DNA of 64,000 bases. Source: Naumovozyma dairenensis CBS 421 (lineage: Eukaryota > Ascomycota > Saccharomycetes > Saccharomycetales > Saccharomycetaceae). The position numbers and the translations under genes are program-made. Positions 1-9,148 of this stretch are shown here, piece after piece (the stretch's first letter is position 1; the number at the start of each line of letters is the position of its first letter). The stretch is from assembly GCF_000227115.2 (NCBI RefSeq), contig NC_016484.1, positions 1,074,464 to 1,138,463 of the forward strand. The letters are read 5' to 3'. Under the pieces are notes generated by a model. The model was not told the DNA's origin. It did no database searches and saw nothing but the letters and a program-made list of their open reading frames with translations.

Positions 1-1
1 A

Positions 2-913
2 TTCATCGGTGTCACTGCTAGTGAACAATCAAACCCACGTAAAGCTATCCCATCTGCTGCCAAAAAAATGCTTTACAGAATCGTTTGTATGTTTTTAGCT
101 TCCATCACCATTGTCGGGTTTTTAGTCCCATATGACTCTGATCAATTGTTAGGTTCAAGTGGTGGTGGTGTTAAGGCATCCCCATATGTTTTGGCTGTAT
201 CCACTCATGGTGTTAAAGTCGTTCCACATTTTATTAATGCTGTTATTTTAATCTCGGTCTTATCTGTCGCTAATTCTGCTTTCTATTCAAGTTCTCGTAT
301 GTTATTATCTTTAGCTGAACAAGGTTATGCCCCAAAAATCTTTTGTTATATTGATAGAGAAGGTAGACCATTAGTAGGTATGGCTATGGCGTCATTATTT
401 GGTGTCATTGCTTTTTGTGCTACTTCACCAAAGGAAGATGAAGTCTTTGTTTGGTTATTAGCAATTTCTGGGTTATCTCAATTATTTACATGGATTGCCA
501 TTTGCGTCTCTCATGTTAGATTCAGAAGAGCTATGCATGTTCAAGGTAAATCTATCGGAGAATTAGGTTTCAGATCACAAGTCGGTGCTTGGGGGTCAAG
601 TTACGCTGCCATTATGATGGTATGTATTTTGATTGCTCAATTTTGGGTTGCCATTGCTCCTATTGGTGAAGGTAAGTTGGATGCAAAGAACTTCTTTGAA
701 AATTATTTGGCTATGCCAATCTTATTGGCCTTATACTTTGGTTACAAGATATATACTAAAAACTGGACTATTTTTATTAGAGCTAAAGATATCGATTTAG
801 TATCTCATAGAAATATATTCGATGAAGAAATTATTAAACAAGAAGAGGAGGAATATCGTGAAAAATTGAGAAATGGTCCAATGTGGCGTAGAGTTTATGA
901 TTTCTGGTGTTAG
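2..913 (+). CDS. Amino acid permease, AGP1/GNP1-like, 3' part only
   Basis: This is the C-terminal 303 residues of a plasma-membrane amino acid/H+ symporter of the fungal YAT (AAP) family; the start lies before the window and the open frame begins at base 2. The visible part has several hydrophobic membrane segments. It also has the family signature around SEQSNPRKAIPSAAKK and ends in the conserved cytosolic tail VYDFWC, whose terminal FWC/YWC is typical of palmitoylated permeases. The wording of the tail (LVSHRNIFDEE) and the loop around FFENYLAMP resembles Agp1/Gnp1, broad-range importers of glutamine, asparagine and other neutral amino acids. Synteny agrees: GNP1 (YDR508C) lies beside ACN9 on S. 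cerevisiae chromosome IV, and ACN9 is also in this window. Agp1 versus Gnp1, or another close paralogue, cannot be separated from this fragment. Confidence 0.85.
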   Translation, partial: FIGVTASEQSNPRKAIPSAAKKMLYRIVCMFLASITIVGFLVPYDSDQLLGSSGGGVKASPYVLAVSTHGVKVVPHFINAVILISVLSVANSAFYSSSRMLLSLAEQGYAPKIFCYIDREGRPLVGMAMASLFGVIAFCATSPKEDEVFVWLLAISGLSQLFTWIAICVSHVRFRRAMHVQGKSIGELGFRSQVGAWGSSYAAIMMVCILIAQFWVAIAPIGEGKLDAKNFFENYLAMPILLALYFGYKIYTKNWTIFIRAKDIDLVSHRNIFDEEIIKQEEEEYREKLRNGPMWRRVYDFWC

Positions 914-1468
914 AGAAATCAGTTATTGTTTGTTTTTTCGCTTACAAAACTTTAATGTCTTACTAATAGTAATAATTTTAGTTATTATTACGATATCTTC
1001 ATTTCACCCTAAGCCATGACACATTCCTATTGTTATATCTTTTTTTTTCCTGATCTAATGTTCCCTTTTTAATGCAATCTATTCTTATCCATTTTCTGTA
1101 TATTTTATTTAATATATTTTTTTAATTGTAATTATATTTAATATTATATTATATCCTTTTTCGTAATAACGAAATTTCATATTGAAAAGTTGAAAGGGCT
1201 AAAAGCGTGTTGATTTCACCGAACTTCGGAGTTTCCCCTGATGCCCAGACACAGTCTCTATGTCATAGGTCATATATCGTATGTCATATTATGGATGGTA
1301 TTTTAGGTACTTTCATCTAAAAAATTAGGGGAAAAAAAAGTGACACAAATTCGCCATCCTATGAGTATAGAAGGATGTATAGGAATACACATTTAGTTTG
1401 TAACTTCTGTTCCATTATTTTTGTAGACCATAATAGCAAAGAAAAAACAAATACAATTTATTATAAAT
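914..1468. other. Intergenic region with outer end of the left inverted-repeat arm
   Basis: No gene is seen here. The first 300 bases are AT-rich 3' flank of the permease. From about 1222 the sequence matches, in inverted orientation, the region around 33209-33626: both share TCGGAGTTTCCC, CAGACAC-like steps, TATGTCATA, TGGTATTTTA and AAAAGTGACACAAA in the same order. The last 90 bases, from about 1376, are the upstream flank of the following small gene. They are repeated in direct orientation upstream of the mini-ORF at 32841. Confidence 0.6.
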
Positions 1469-1990
1469 ATGGTTGAAGTAGTTGCTACTAAGAGAGATAT
1501 TGTGGAAGAGGCCAGAAAAGAGAATAACCTTGTTGCGTGGGGATACAAAGTGGCACTGGACCTATTTCTTAGAGCCAAACTTATCTTCTGTACAAAAAAG
1601 GGAGAAAGCATTACCACTATCCTTCTTTTTGTAACAGTTGCTTTATCTGATATTCTGTGCATTAGATATTTAAGAGAGGGGCCTCAATATCAAAATAACT
1701 ATGATTATATTTTTAATGTAGCATCCGCTGCTTCCTTGGCTGTATGCGCGGGTGTAAGCGATACAGTTGCTAATTTATTGGAAAGCTTAAAAGCTAAAAC
1801 CACCTAAAAATGGCTTATTATTATTAATATTTTAGCAATATTATTTTTATTTTAAGTATATATATATATATATTTTAAATTATTAAATTAAACTAGCTGA
1901 TTCAATCTAATTGTCTATTTGATTTGTTATTAAAATATTCATTATTTTATGTACCTTACATATTATTATATAACAGAAGATCAAGTTTCA
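1376..1990 (+). repeat. Nested cassette, copy 1 (conserved flanks, own ORF)
   Basis: The roughly 90 bases before the ATG at 1469 (from TATAGGAATACAC through CCATTATTTTTGTAGACCAT) also occur directly upstream of the ATG at 32841. The roughly 100 bases after the gene (from AGCTGATTCAATCTAATTG to TATAACAGAAGAT) also occur at 32972-33051. Both flanks are in direct orientation between the two loci, although the surrounding arms are inverted. Between the flanks the coding content differs: a 112-residue ORF here and a 48-residue ORF in the other copy. The 20-N gap begins 13 bases after this copy ends. Confidence 0.75.
1469..1807 (+). CDS. Small putative membrane protein, unknown function
   Basis: I do not recognise this 112-residue ORF. 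The N-terminal 40 residues are charged and predicted helical. Two hydrophobic stretches follow, roughly residues 47-66 (ITTILLFVTVALSDILCIRY) and 82-104, which suggests a small two-span membrane protein with a short Lys-rich tail. It begins with a good A-rich yeast leader (TTATAAAT before ATG). Its upstream and downstream flanks are duplicated around the mini-ORF at 32841, although the two coding sequences are unrelated. A real gene is likely because codon use is normal and the flanks are conserved, but expression is unknown. It could belong to the fast-evolving membrane-protein families that accompany DUP genes; that is inference. Confidence 0.5.
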   Translation: MVEVVATKRDIVEEARKENNLVAWGYKVALDLFLRAKLIFCTKKGESITTILLFVTVALSDILCIRYLREGPQYQNNYDYIFNVASAASLAVCAGVSDTVANLLESLKAKTT

Positions 1991-2002
1991 GATATACACA
2001 CC

Positions 2003-2022
2003 NNNNNNNNNNNNNNNNNNNN
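2003..2022. other. Assembly gap (20 N)
   Basis: Twenty consecutive N. The round number indicates a scaffolding gap of unknown true size. It lies exactly between cassette copy 1 and the inner part of the left inverted-repeat arm, so the local order and orientation around 1.2-2.0 kb are the least certain part of the window. Confidence 0.99.
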
Positions 2023-2733
2023 CATTAGATAACAAAACTGGAAGCACCCTGTGTAGGTTTAGATAAGCTGAAATTACGATGCTAATTGATTTAATTTGAT
2101 TTAGAGAGTTTGTGTAGCTATAAAAGAGACGCCTCTTTTTCCATTATTTTCTAAGAAGCTTTCAATAGACGCCATAATTATTAGTCTATTTAAAGTCACG
2201 TTAAAATACCTGCTAATTATTCATAAACTGCGTAGGTAAGGAGTTTTAATACTACAGCACAGTCAAACAATGAGATTAAATTAGGGAATTATTTCTTAAT
2301 AATATTATATTAGAATATATAAAGAATATAAAATTAGATTAGATCAAAGCAAAAGTAAGTTAACAGACTTAAGGATGGGGTAGTATAAGCCGAATACTAG
2401 TTATACCCTGATCAAGTATGACGAGGATCATAACAAAGTGTATTACACGCATAATGCGACCTGGATTTACCCGCATAAGCGACACACCGAACTTGACAAA
2501 CTTTTCAAGCAAGAACTTCTTCTAATGGTAACATAGCAACTGAAGCTACTTCAGAGAACGGTTACCAATCTAAGAACCCTTTAGGTATTCAAGGTATTAG
2601 GCCTTATGCTTCTCGTATAGAATAAGTAATCTACATATTATACCTGAACGTTGTCAATACATAACTCTGTACTATCAAGAAGAGCTTATTTATGTTTACG
2701 AACTAAGTATACTAAGAATCCTCTGGACTAATC

Positions 2734-3536
2734 ATGCAGTTAAATGGAGAACAAGAACCAAACAATACTTTGAGGGGTATTGAATCACCGGGAAATAAAA
2801 CGAAGATGAGTAAACCTAGCGAGGAACAATCTTTCTTATATAACGATTCTGTGAGAGCTTCTGTGCTTCCAAGGGATCGATTTTCATTTTGGATAACTTA
2901 CTTATTCTATGAATGCATACACCTGCTCGAAGGGAAAATTTCCGCCGTTTTTTTTATTTTATTAATCCTTCTTATCTTCACCTTTGTTTGTTTAAGGATA
3001 TTTACGATTGTATATGTTGGTTGCTTTTTATTATTCTTTCTTTTGGGTAGTTTTTTATCTCTACTTGAACACAATTCAAAATTGAGGACAAAAACTAAAA
3101 AATTAAACTCTCAAAACCAAATAAAACTTTTGTTAGATGTTATTGAATGCAAGCCAAACGCATCGTCATCCAGTTGGGACATCATTGCATGTCATATGAA
3201 TGAATATCTTTATTCAGAAGGGGCTCATAACACTCCATATTTCTTTTACGATGGTTCTGAGACTTATTGGTGGTTTAGAAAATATGTGTTCGAACCATTA
3301 GATAAACAGTGCAGAAACAAAAATACCAGACAGAGGCGCCTAATTGATGATGGCTCAGAACTCGGAAAATATAAGTGGTAGCTTTCCGAGTGTTTAAGGA
3401 AACGATTGATAAATATTGGGCAGAGGAATATCCTGGTGCTTATGCAGAAATTGAAAATTCCCTGGGTACTCCCACTATTCCCGCTGTTGGCACAGCTAGA
3501 CAAAATGTCATTGAGACAAGTGGGAATATCGTGTGA
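2734..3536 (+). pseudogene. DUP-family (DUP240/COS-like) membrane protein gene, frameshifted copy
   Basis: This copy is almost the same as the intact gene at 31207-32001, in inverted orientation. The open frame stops at 3381 after 215 residues. The cause is one lost A in the AAA run before GTGG, near 3373 (ATATAAGTGG here, ATATAAAGTGG in the other copy). In the shifted frame the remaining C-terminus, including the YWAEEYP segment, stays open to a TGA at 3534-3536, and it carries three extra in-frame codons relative to the other copy. The N-terminal 63 residues differ from the intact copy at only 4 positions. The C-terminal DUP domain (WDIIACHMNEYLY and TPYFFYDG) is nearly identical. The two central membrane segments (about residues 64-127) differ at many positions. 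A sequencing indel is possible, or a shortened protein may be made; DUP proteins act in membrane traffic and cargo sorting in Saccharomyces. Confidence 0.8.
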
Positions 3537-4201
3537 AAACGTTATAGGACACAAGAACAAGCACTGTTCTTTTCACTTATAAGTTTGATCTGAACTAACA
3601 TCTACGAGTTAGTGAAAGTTTTCAATGTATAGATATCAATGTTAAATGTTATATATATATATATATTTCATCGCTTCACATTTGGGTTCTATAGTGTGCC
3701 AATACTGTCTGTTAAGTCCATAAAGGCTAGGAGCTGGATTTTCTGGAAGATAAGAGGGGTTTTAATATAGAGTACTTACTGTTTGTTATTTTCAATATAA
3801 ATACCATTATTTTTGTTACTACGTCACGATACGTAGAATATATATCACTTTGTCGTTTGCAAGACAAATCAATCCGACTGACTAAAAAAAAATAGTATCC
3901 TATTGTTTCGTTATTTAATATTTAGTGTAATATATGTAGTGTTAGACTAGCACCGTTATTGCTACTTTAGTTATTAACCATTTTTTTAAATTTTATTTTT
4001 CATTGTAAGCATTTTCCCTCTCCGACATCCTTTATTTCCATTCGATGGGCTATTGTAGTATGATTCACTTATCATTTATTAATTTGTTTATTTTATATTA
4101 TATTAATTTTTGCCCGTTTCCATCATTTGTCCTAATTCTAGTTTTATTTGGGGGTTGGTCGTTACTTTGGCTATTTTGCCTTTGTACATCGTTACCATTA
4201 G
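3537..4201. other. Intergenic, inner part of the left inverted-repeat arm
   Basis: No gene supported. There is an (AT)n run near 3651-3666. The rest, to about 4180, is shared with the right arm (30536-31206, inverted) and forms the convergent 3' flank between the DUP pseudogene and SRO9. A 66-codon open stretch at 4045-4245 overlaps the SRO9 end and has no protein-like features. Confidence 0.6.
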
Positions 4202-5776
4202 CTAATCCGTCGTGTTCAAGACGTCACTTCCGGTGGAATTGGTAGCCATTCCTTGAGGAAACAAAATCTTATTCAAATCTTCGATCTCTAAAGGACGTTC
4301 AATTTCCACATCATAAGTAGTATTATCAGCAACATTTGACGGAACCCATTTCAAGGGTTCTGATTTGGCACGAATGAAATAATTACTTAACGGAGAGTTT
4401 AATTCCTCAACATCCTCAGCCCTGTCAGTAGTATTACTGTCATTCTTCTTAACAATTACGATTTCCACAGTTGCGTCTGGATTATTTAAAATTTCTCTAA
4501 TCGCAGCTAAGACGATCATGGGATCACCACCAAATGATAGTTTCACGATTCTGAAAAATTTAGAAATTAAATATAATGAGACGTATCCATTCTTAGAGAG
4601 CTTCGAAATTAGAAACTTATCTTTACTTAAGTTTTCATCACTGAAATAATATTCAATTGTTCTGGCAATATCATTAATGGATTGTATTATTGGCTGGATT
4701 GGATATGACATTGGTACTGTTGGAACATGTATTTTCCTTTGAATACCATTGTTATCGAACGTTTGATTCGATGGATAGTTCACATTTATGTACCCAGACA
4801 TCATCGGTTGCTGATCATATTGGTGATGATTATGATTTTTCAAAGATCCATTATTATTATTATTATTCATATAATTATTTCTATTATGGTTATAATGCCT
4901 CTTTTGATAATGCCCGTTATGAGGATGAGGATGCGGATGAGAATGATTTTGTGCTTGTGTTTGTTGAGCTGTGGTAGCAGATGAGCTTGGAGCTTCACTC
5001 GCATTTTCAGTAGAAGTTTCCAATTTAGGACTTTGATCATCACAGGTTGGCGTAGTTGTGTTCGGAGTATATGTATGTTGATGTTTCTTATGGTTATGGT
5101 GCTGTTGACGACGATGATGATGAGAATGGTTATGATTATTTTGTTTATCGTCTTGAGCAGGACTGCTCTTTTCTATGAGGTTATCTTCGACGACATTTCC
5201 TTCTTTAGTATTATCCTCATTCTTACTTGTGACATTGCTAATATTTTCAAGATCTTCTTTTTTCGAAAGTTCATCAGAATTCATTGTCTGCTTAGAATCG
5301 GTTTTCTTCGCCTTGTTATTGTTGGATCTTCTATTTCTATTGTTGCTATTATTGTTGTTGTTTTTCCTTCTACTATTTTTCTTACCATTGTTGTTATTTT
5401 TCAAAGAATCAGTAACGACAATAGCAGCTTGCATAGGAATCCAAGAAGTGGCAGTATTTGTAGTAACTGTTTTATTTTTATTTTGGTTCTTATTTTTCTT
5501 AGTCTTTAAAGAATCTGGAGAAATAGTTGCAACAGGAACTTCTTGGTTTACAAATTTCCATGGGGAGGAAGTTGGTAAAGGAGCCGGTCTTAAATCAGGG
5601 GCAGATTTCTTCAAAGTGACTGAATGGTCTTCCTTCTTTGAAGATGAAGCTGGTATGCTTGAATCTGCTTGTTGTTCTTGTTCCTCTGTGTTAATGGAAG
5701 TAGGAGCAGCGGCAGTAGCAGCAGGGGTAGTTACAGCCATTGTTTCTGGTTTCGATTCTGGAGTGGGTAGTGTCAT
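4202..5776 (-). CDS. SRO9: La-motif RNA-binding protein Sro9/Slf1
   Basis: The 524-residue protein is homologous to the ohnologs Sro9 (YCL037C) and Slf1 (YDR515W), cytoplasmic polysome-associated mRNA-binding proteins. The N-terminal third holds the conserved RPAPLPTSSPWK motif followed by ATSWIPMQAAI. A long low-complexity stretch rich in Asn, Lys and His follows. A La motif lies at roughly residues 360-440, recognisable by IARTIEYYFSDENLSKDKF and the SFGGDP turn. There is no separate RRM, as in the S. cerevisiae proteins. It is longer than Sro9 (434) and Slf1 (447) because of the homopolymeric inserts. It is divergent from GFD2, the same neighbour as on both S. cerevisiae tracks. One copy seems to have survived the duplication here, so the SRO9 label stands for the pair. 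Confidence 0.92.
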   Translation of the reverse strand: MTLPTPESKPETMAVTTPAATAAAPTSINTEEQEQQADSSIPASSSKKEDHSVTLKKSAPDLRPAPLPTSSPWKFVNQEVPVATISPDSLKTKKNKNQNKNKTVTTNTATSWIPMQAAIVVTDSLKNNNNGKKNSRRKNNNNNSNNRNRRSNNNKAKKTDSKQTMNSDELSKKEDLENISNVTSKNEDNTKEGNVVEDNLIEKSSPAQDDKQNNHNHSHHHRRQQHHNHKKHQHTYTPNTTTPTCDDQSPKLETSTENASEAPSSSATTAQQTQAQNHSHPHPHPHNGHYQKRHYNHNRNNYMNNNNNNGSLKNHNHHQYDQQPMMSGYINVNYPSNQTFDNNGIQRKIHVPTVPMSYPIQPIIQSINDIARTIEYYFSDENLSKDKFLISKLSKNGYVSLYLISKFFRIVKLSFGGDPMIVLAAIREILNNPDATVEIVIVKKNDSNTTDRAEDVEELNSPLSNYFIRAKSEPLKWVPSNVADNTTYDVEIERPLEIEDLNKILFPQGMATNSTGSDVLNTTD

Positions 5777-5991
5777 TACGAGTATTGGTTTCTTGAGTCG
5801 ATTGGTACCTTCTTATTGATTCTTCAAAGCCAGAATTGGTGTCCTTTTACCTGTTCATTCGTACGTTAAGCGGTTGTAGTTGTAGTAGTCTTCCCAAGAT
5901 TTAAATGAAAAATTTTCCAAATTTCGGAACTGAAAAATTGTTATCGTGTGTGTCTGGAAAAGTGAAAAATTATTGAATTAAACCCAGACTA

Positions 5992-6054
5992 CATCGCATG
6001 GCATGGCATGGCATGGTATGGCATCGCATCGCAATGATGGTTGGTTGGTTGGTT
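5992..6054. repeat. Tandem GGCAT/CATCG and GGTT microsatellites
   Basis: The SRO9-GFD2 divergent intergenic region carries about eight copies of a degenerate pentamer (GGCAT with GGTAT and CGCAT variants) at 5992-6033, then four GGTT units at 6039-6054. A similar CATCG run occurs in the right inverted-repeat arm near 32253-32274. The rest of the 5777-6174 promoter region shows no motif I would name. Confidence 0.8.
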
Positions 6055-6174
6055 GATACGGATGAGATAATACTGTATAGCTGACTTGATTATTCTAGAT
6101 GAAGGATGATGCAAACATCATAATAATATCAAAAGAATAAAGTTAGTTTTTTGGGAGTAATATCATACCGTTAT

Positions 6175-7740
6175 ATGCTGAAAACCGTCATAAAATCTAC
6201 CATGTCCCGAAAGAGATCCTTCCAACAATTTTCTAGTGGTACCAAGAATTATAATAATAACAATTATAATAATGATAGTAGACCATACTATGGTGCTAAC
6301 CCCAACCCAATGAGTTTGGTGCAACCTCATACTGATTCATCGGTGAGAGGTATGCCTAAAGGATTACCACAAGGTGTTACCTCATACAGGAAAGCCATTG
6401 AAACACTGCAAACTCAAATAAGAAAGGGTGGAATGATTAGTACTCCTACTACAGATTGGATTAAAGACTTTGACCATTTTAAACAATTGTCGAAAATACC
6501 GTACAAAGATGGACACCTTACAAATGTCCAATCCAATGGGATCATAGAGAATTATTTGAAATCTATTGAGAATGACTATCGTGAGATTAACAGGAAGAGT
6601 ACAACGGAATTGAATGATAAAATTGAAAGCTATAAGCAATCATGGCTTAAGAAACATAAATCTATACCTTCCGAGAGTGAACTGACCAAAGATGGTAAGA
6701 AGACTGAATTATATAAATTATATAGTCAAGAATTAAAATCAATCAAAAGAGAACATAGACCAATTGTTTATGCCCAACCTGGTGAATCGAAGTTTGAATA
6801 TTTGACAAATACAATTCGATTAATGAATTTAAACAAAACTATATGTTTTGCATTTGATATTGAAGCTTACGAAAATGATAATAATGTCGTTACTGAAATT
6901 GGAATTTCCATTTATGATCCAAGAGAAAATATTAATTCGATGGTCCCATTAATGAGAAATTTCCATCTTATCATATCGGAAGCATTGCCGTTAAGAAATA
7001 GAAATTGGATTTGTGATTTTAAAGATTGTTATCTATTAGGTGAAAGTTTGGTGCTTTCCCTAAGTGAAACTGTTATCTTCATTCAAACTTTAATTAATTA
7101 TTACATGAAAACATCATTCGCTAATGAAAATGATCCAGAATATACATGGTCCCGTGCATTTGTTGGTCATAATATTAAAGGTGATTTGGATTGGTTAAGG
7201 AAAATTGGTGTAGTCATTCCAAGTAACGATAAATTAGATTTCCAACTGATTTCATTGAAGGCTCAAGCTGTTGTTCCTTCCACTACTAAAGGTAAAATTT
7301 TGGAAAAGAAACTATTGATACTAGATACACACACATTTTATTCAGCATGTTATGGGACTAATGGTAGTAGTCTTGGTAAGATATTAAGACTTTTCCAATT
7401 ACCTCATGCATATTTACACAATGCAGGGAATGATGCTCATTATACATTAAGAGTCTTGATGCATATGTGTGATATTAATTTTAGGAAACAAATGAAATTG
7501 GATGATTTAACGTATATGAGTGAAAAGATTCAACAATGGATTGATAGAGGGAATTTGGAGTCCAAAATACTTCCGATGTCATATGCTGTTTCAGTTGTGG
7601 ATGCAACTCGTAAAGCCAAAGTACAAGATTCTCGTGTTAGTAAGAAACCATCATTTAAAAAAAGGAACTCGTTCATCAAACTGAGTTTGGTGGATTACAA
7701 TGGTTTAGTGACGCCAAAGCTGCCTTTAAGGCGATTATAG
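6175..7740 (+). CDS. GFD2: Gfd2/YDR514C family protein with DEDDh nuclease fold
   Basis: The 521-residue protein (start at ATG 6175; an in-frame ATG at 6202 giving MSRKRSFQQF is equally plausible) matches Gfd2 (YCL036W), a multicopy suppressor of a dbp5 mRNA-export mutant, and its ohnolog YDR514C. The C-terminal half has the RNase H-like DEDDh exonuclease pattern: FDIE (Exo I, with Asp and Glu), GHNIKGDLDWL (Exo II Asp) and HNAGNDAHYTL (Exo III His and Asp). All acidic residues and the His are present, so catalytic activity is possible; this is an inference, as the yeast proteins lack a defined activity. The N-terminus is low-complexity (Asn, Tyr) followed by a charged helical linker. The SRO9-GFD2-GRX order is conserved. 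Confidence 0.9.
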   Translation: MLKTVIKSTMSRKRSFQQFSSGTKNYNNNNYNNDSRPYYGANPNPMSLVQPHTDSSVRGMPKGLPQGVTSYRKAIETLQTQIRKGGMISTPTTDWIKDFDHFKQLSKIPYKDGHLTNVQSNGIIENYLKSIENDYREINRKSTTELNDKIESYKQSWLKKHKSIPSESELTKDGKKTELYKLYSQELKSIKREHRPIVYAQPGESKFEYLTNTIRLMNLNKTICFAFDIEAYENDNNVVTEIGISIYDPRENINSMVPLMRNFHLIISEALPLRNRNWICDFKDCYLLGESLVLSLSETVIFIQTLINYYMKTSFANENDPEYTWSRAFVGHNIKGDLDWLRKIGVVIPSNDKLDFQLISLKAQAVVPSTTKGKILEKKLLILDTHTFYSACYGTNGSSLGKILRLFQLPHAYLHNAGNDAHYTLRVLMHMCDINFRKQMKLDDLTYMSEKIQQWIDRGNLESKILPMSYAVSVVDATRKAKVQDSRVSKKPSFKKRNSFIKLSLVDYNGLVTPKLPLRRL

Positions 7741-7955
7741 AATAATATATTCAGTAATATAAATGGTACAACCGCTTTGGGAGGGCATATATTTGATTAT
7801 TTCAAAAATGTATAATTAAAAATTATATATATGTTCATATTTCATGATATACTAGGTAGGACATTATAAAGATGCATGCTGTTATCGTTGACTTGATTTC
7901 AAAAAATGAAAACGGTCCAAAAAATGAAATGAATTTTATTAAAAAATCGTTTATA

Positions 7956-8279
7956 TTATAAGGTTTCGATCATTTTTTGTAATTCACCCGATTGATAAAG
8001 TTGCTGAGTTTCACTATTACCACCAATGAACTGTCCATTAATATAAACATGAGGAACAGTTTTTTGACCATTAATAGCTAATAAAGCTTGTTGAATTTCT
8101 TGACCATTTTCAATTAAATCTATTTCTATAACTAAAGCTTTTGATTTTGGAATATTGACTAGATCGAAAAGTGTATGTTTACAAGCTTTACTAAATGGAC
8201 AATATGATTTTGAAATCATAAGTATTTTGTTTTCATTAATTAGTTTTTGAACGTATTCGATAGCTTCTTGTGACACCAT
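7956..8279 (-). CDS. Glutaredoxin, Grx1/2-like, with CPFS active site
   Basis: A 107-residue glutaredoxin of the cytosolic Grx1/Grx2 type, without a targeting extension. The glutathione-binding features are intact (KTVPHVYINGQFIGGN). The dithiol centre CPYC is replaced by C27-P-F-S30, with an extra Cys at 33, so the protein would have to work by a monothiol or glutathione-dependent mechanism, or with a different resolving Cys. It is a tandem duplicate of the gene at 9149-9559; the two share a 47-base identical run over the NGQEIQQALLAINGQK region but differ around the active site. It sits in the GFD2-GRX position known from S. cerevisiae. Whether it is a redox enzyme, an iron-sulfur-type scaffold like CGFS proteins, or on the way to loss is open. 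Confidence 0.9.
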   Translation of the reverse strand: MVSQEAIEYVQKLINENKILMISKSYCPFSKACKHTLFDLVNIPKSKALVIEIDLIENGQEIQQALLAINGQKTVPHVYINGQFIGGNSETQQLYQSGELQKMIETL

Positions 8280-9148
8280 TTTCTCTTATACTTTGTTGTG
8301 TTATGTTTAGGTTGAGTAATTTATTGAGGAAGGAAAAACAAGTTGAAAGAAACTTCAGTTTCTACTTGAAGACCAAGTACAGACAAGGATAATTTAAGTG
8401 AATACTCCATTTATATAGTTTTTTTCAATATACTCATGCCATCTCTTCTCATGTCATTTCATTTCATTTCAGGCCTTCTTATTCTCTGTCTTTCTGTTGT
8501 GCTTGATAGACGCGAATATCCTTTATTTTGTATTAGTAAGACACTAAAACAAGCACCTATTTCAATGGTGAAGAGATTTTTTTTACAGTCTACCAAAAAG
8601 CACTATTGAAATAATGTTCATATTGATTGTATATAGGTATTGCTTAATAATTCATAAATTATTACAGGAATAAGAATGTACTACGTATATATTTCTTTGA
8701 ACGGCATATATCCATTACACGATCATGAATTGGACGTTATGTGACGCCATTTGTAATCCTGTGACTTGCATGTGAGCCTTCTGACGTTAAAATTATCGCT
8801 CATAGCATAATAGAGTTTATTTCAGTGCATACTATTTTGGAGATTGTTACTTAGAAGTTAAATATCTTAATCTAGCAAAATGATATGCGTAAATATGTAA
8901 CAAAAAGTTCTTTACGTACTTTACACCAAGATAGGCGAAACTCGATTAGCAAACAATAGTTAAAATATCCACATTATGATATATTATGATTTATATTGGA
9001 CAGAAACGTATGTGAAAGATATGTAGGTTATATGCTGCATGACTTTAAACTAACCTAAGTTAAGTTTAAAGTTTATAAAAACGGTGTGGAAAAGAGAAGA
9101 ATATTTATGTGTAGAATTTTTCAAATAAGTATGTGTGCTCCTTCTTGC
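8280..9148. other. Intergenic region between the tandem glutaredoxin genes
   Basis: An 869-base AT-rich region with no supported gene on either strand. It contains the promoter of the CPFS glutaredoxin and the 3' flank of the CPYC gene. I saw no remnant of a third glutaredoxin and no transposon ends. Confidence 0.5.

Larger units (their letters stand above)
1222..4180. repeat. Left arm of a large inverted repeat
   Basis: This segment reappears in reverse complement at about 30536-33626. The matched parts are the outer zone at 1222-1375, the stretch from 2023 (CATTAGATAAC next to the assembly gap) through the DUP pseudogene, and the 3' flank up to about 4180, only some 20 bases before the stop of SRO9. 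The arm includes the SRO9 3' flank (CCATTCGATGGGCTATT and TATTTGGGGGTT occur in both arms). Similarity stops at about 4180 and resumes nowhere within SRO9. The 1376-1990 cassette breaks colinearity because it lies in the opposite orientation relative to the rest of the arm. Boundaries were read by eye and could be off by tens of bases. Confidence 0.85.

Noticed and set aside
1393..1662. 89-codon minus-strand frame opposite the 112-residue gene
   Set aside because: Antisense to a better-supported ORF with a conserved upstream flank.
2509..2628. Open stretch shared by both arms upstream of the DUP genes, Ser/Asn/Glu-rich, at first reminiscent of a Ty Gag start
   Set aside because: The right-arm copy has an in-frame stop, there is no ATG-led frame and no LTR (TG...CA) structure; probably promoter sequence.
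4690..5509. Long plus-strand open frames opposite SRO9
   Set aside because: Antisense shadows of the Asn/His-rich low-complexity codons of SRO9.
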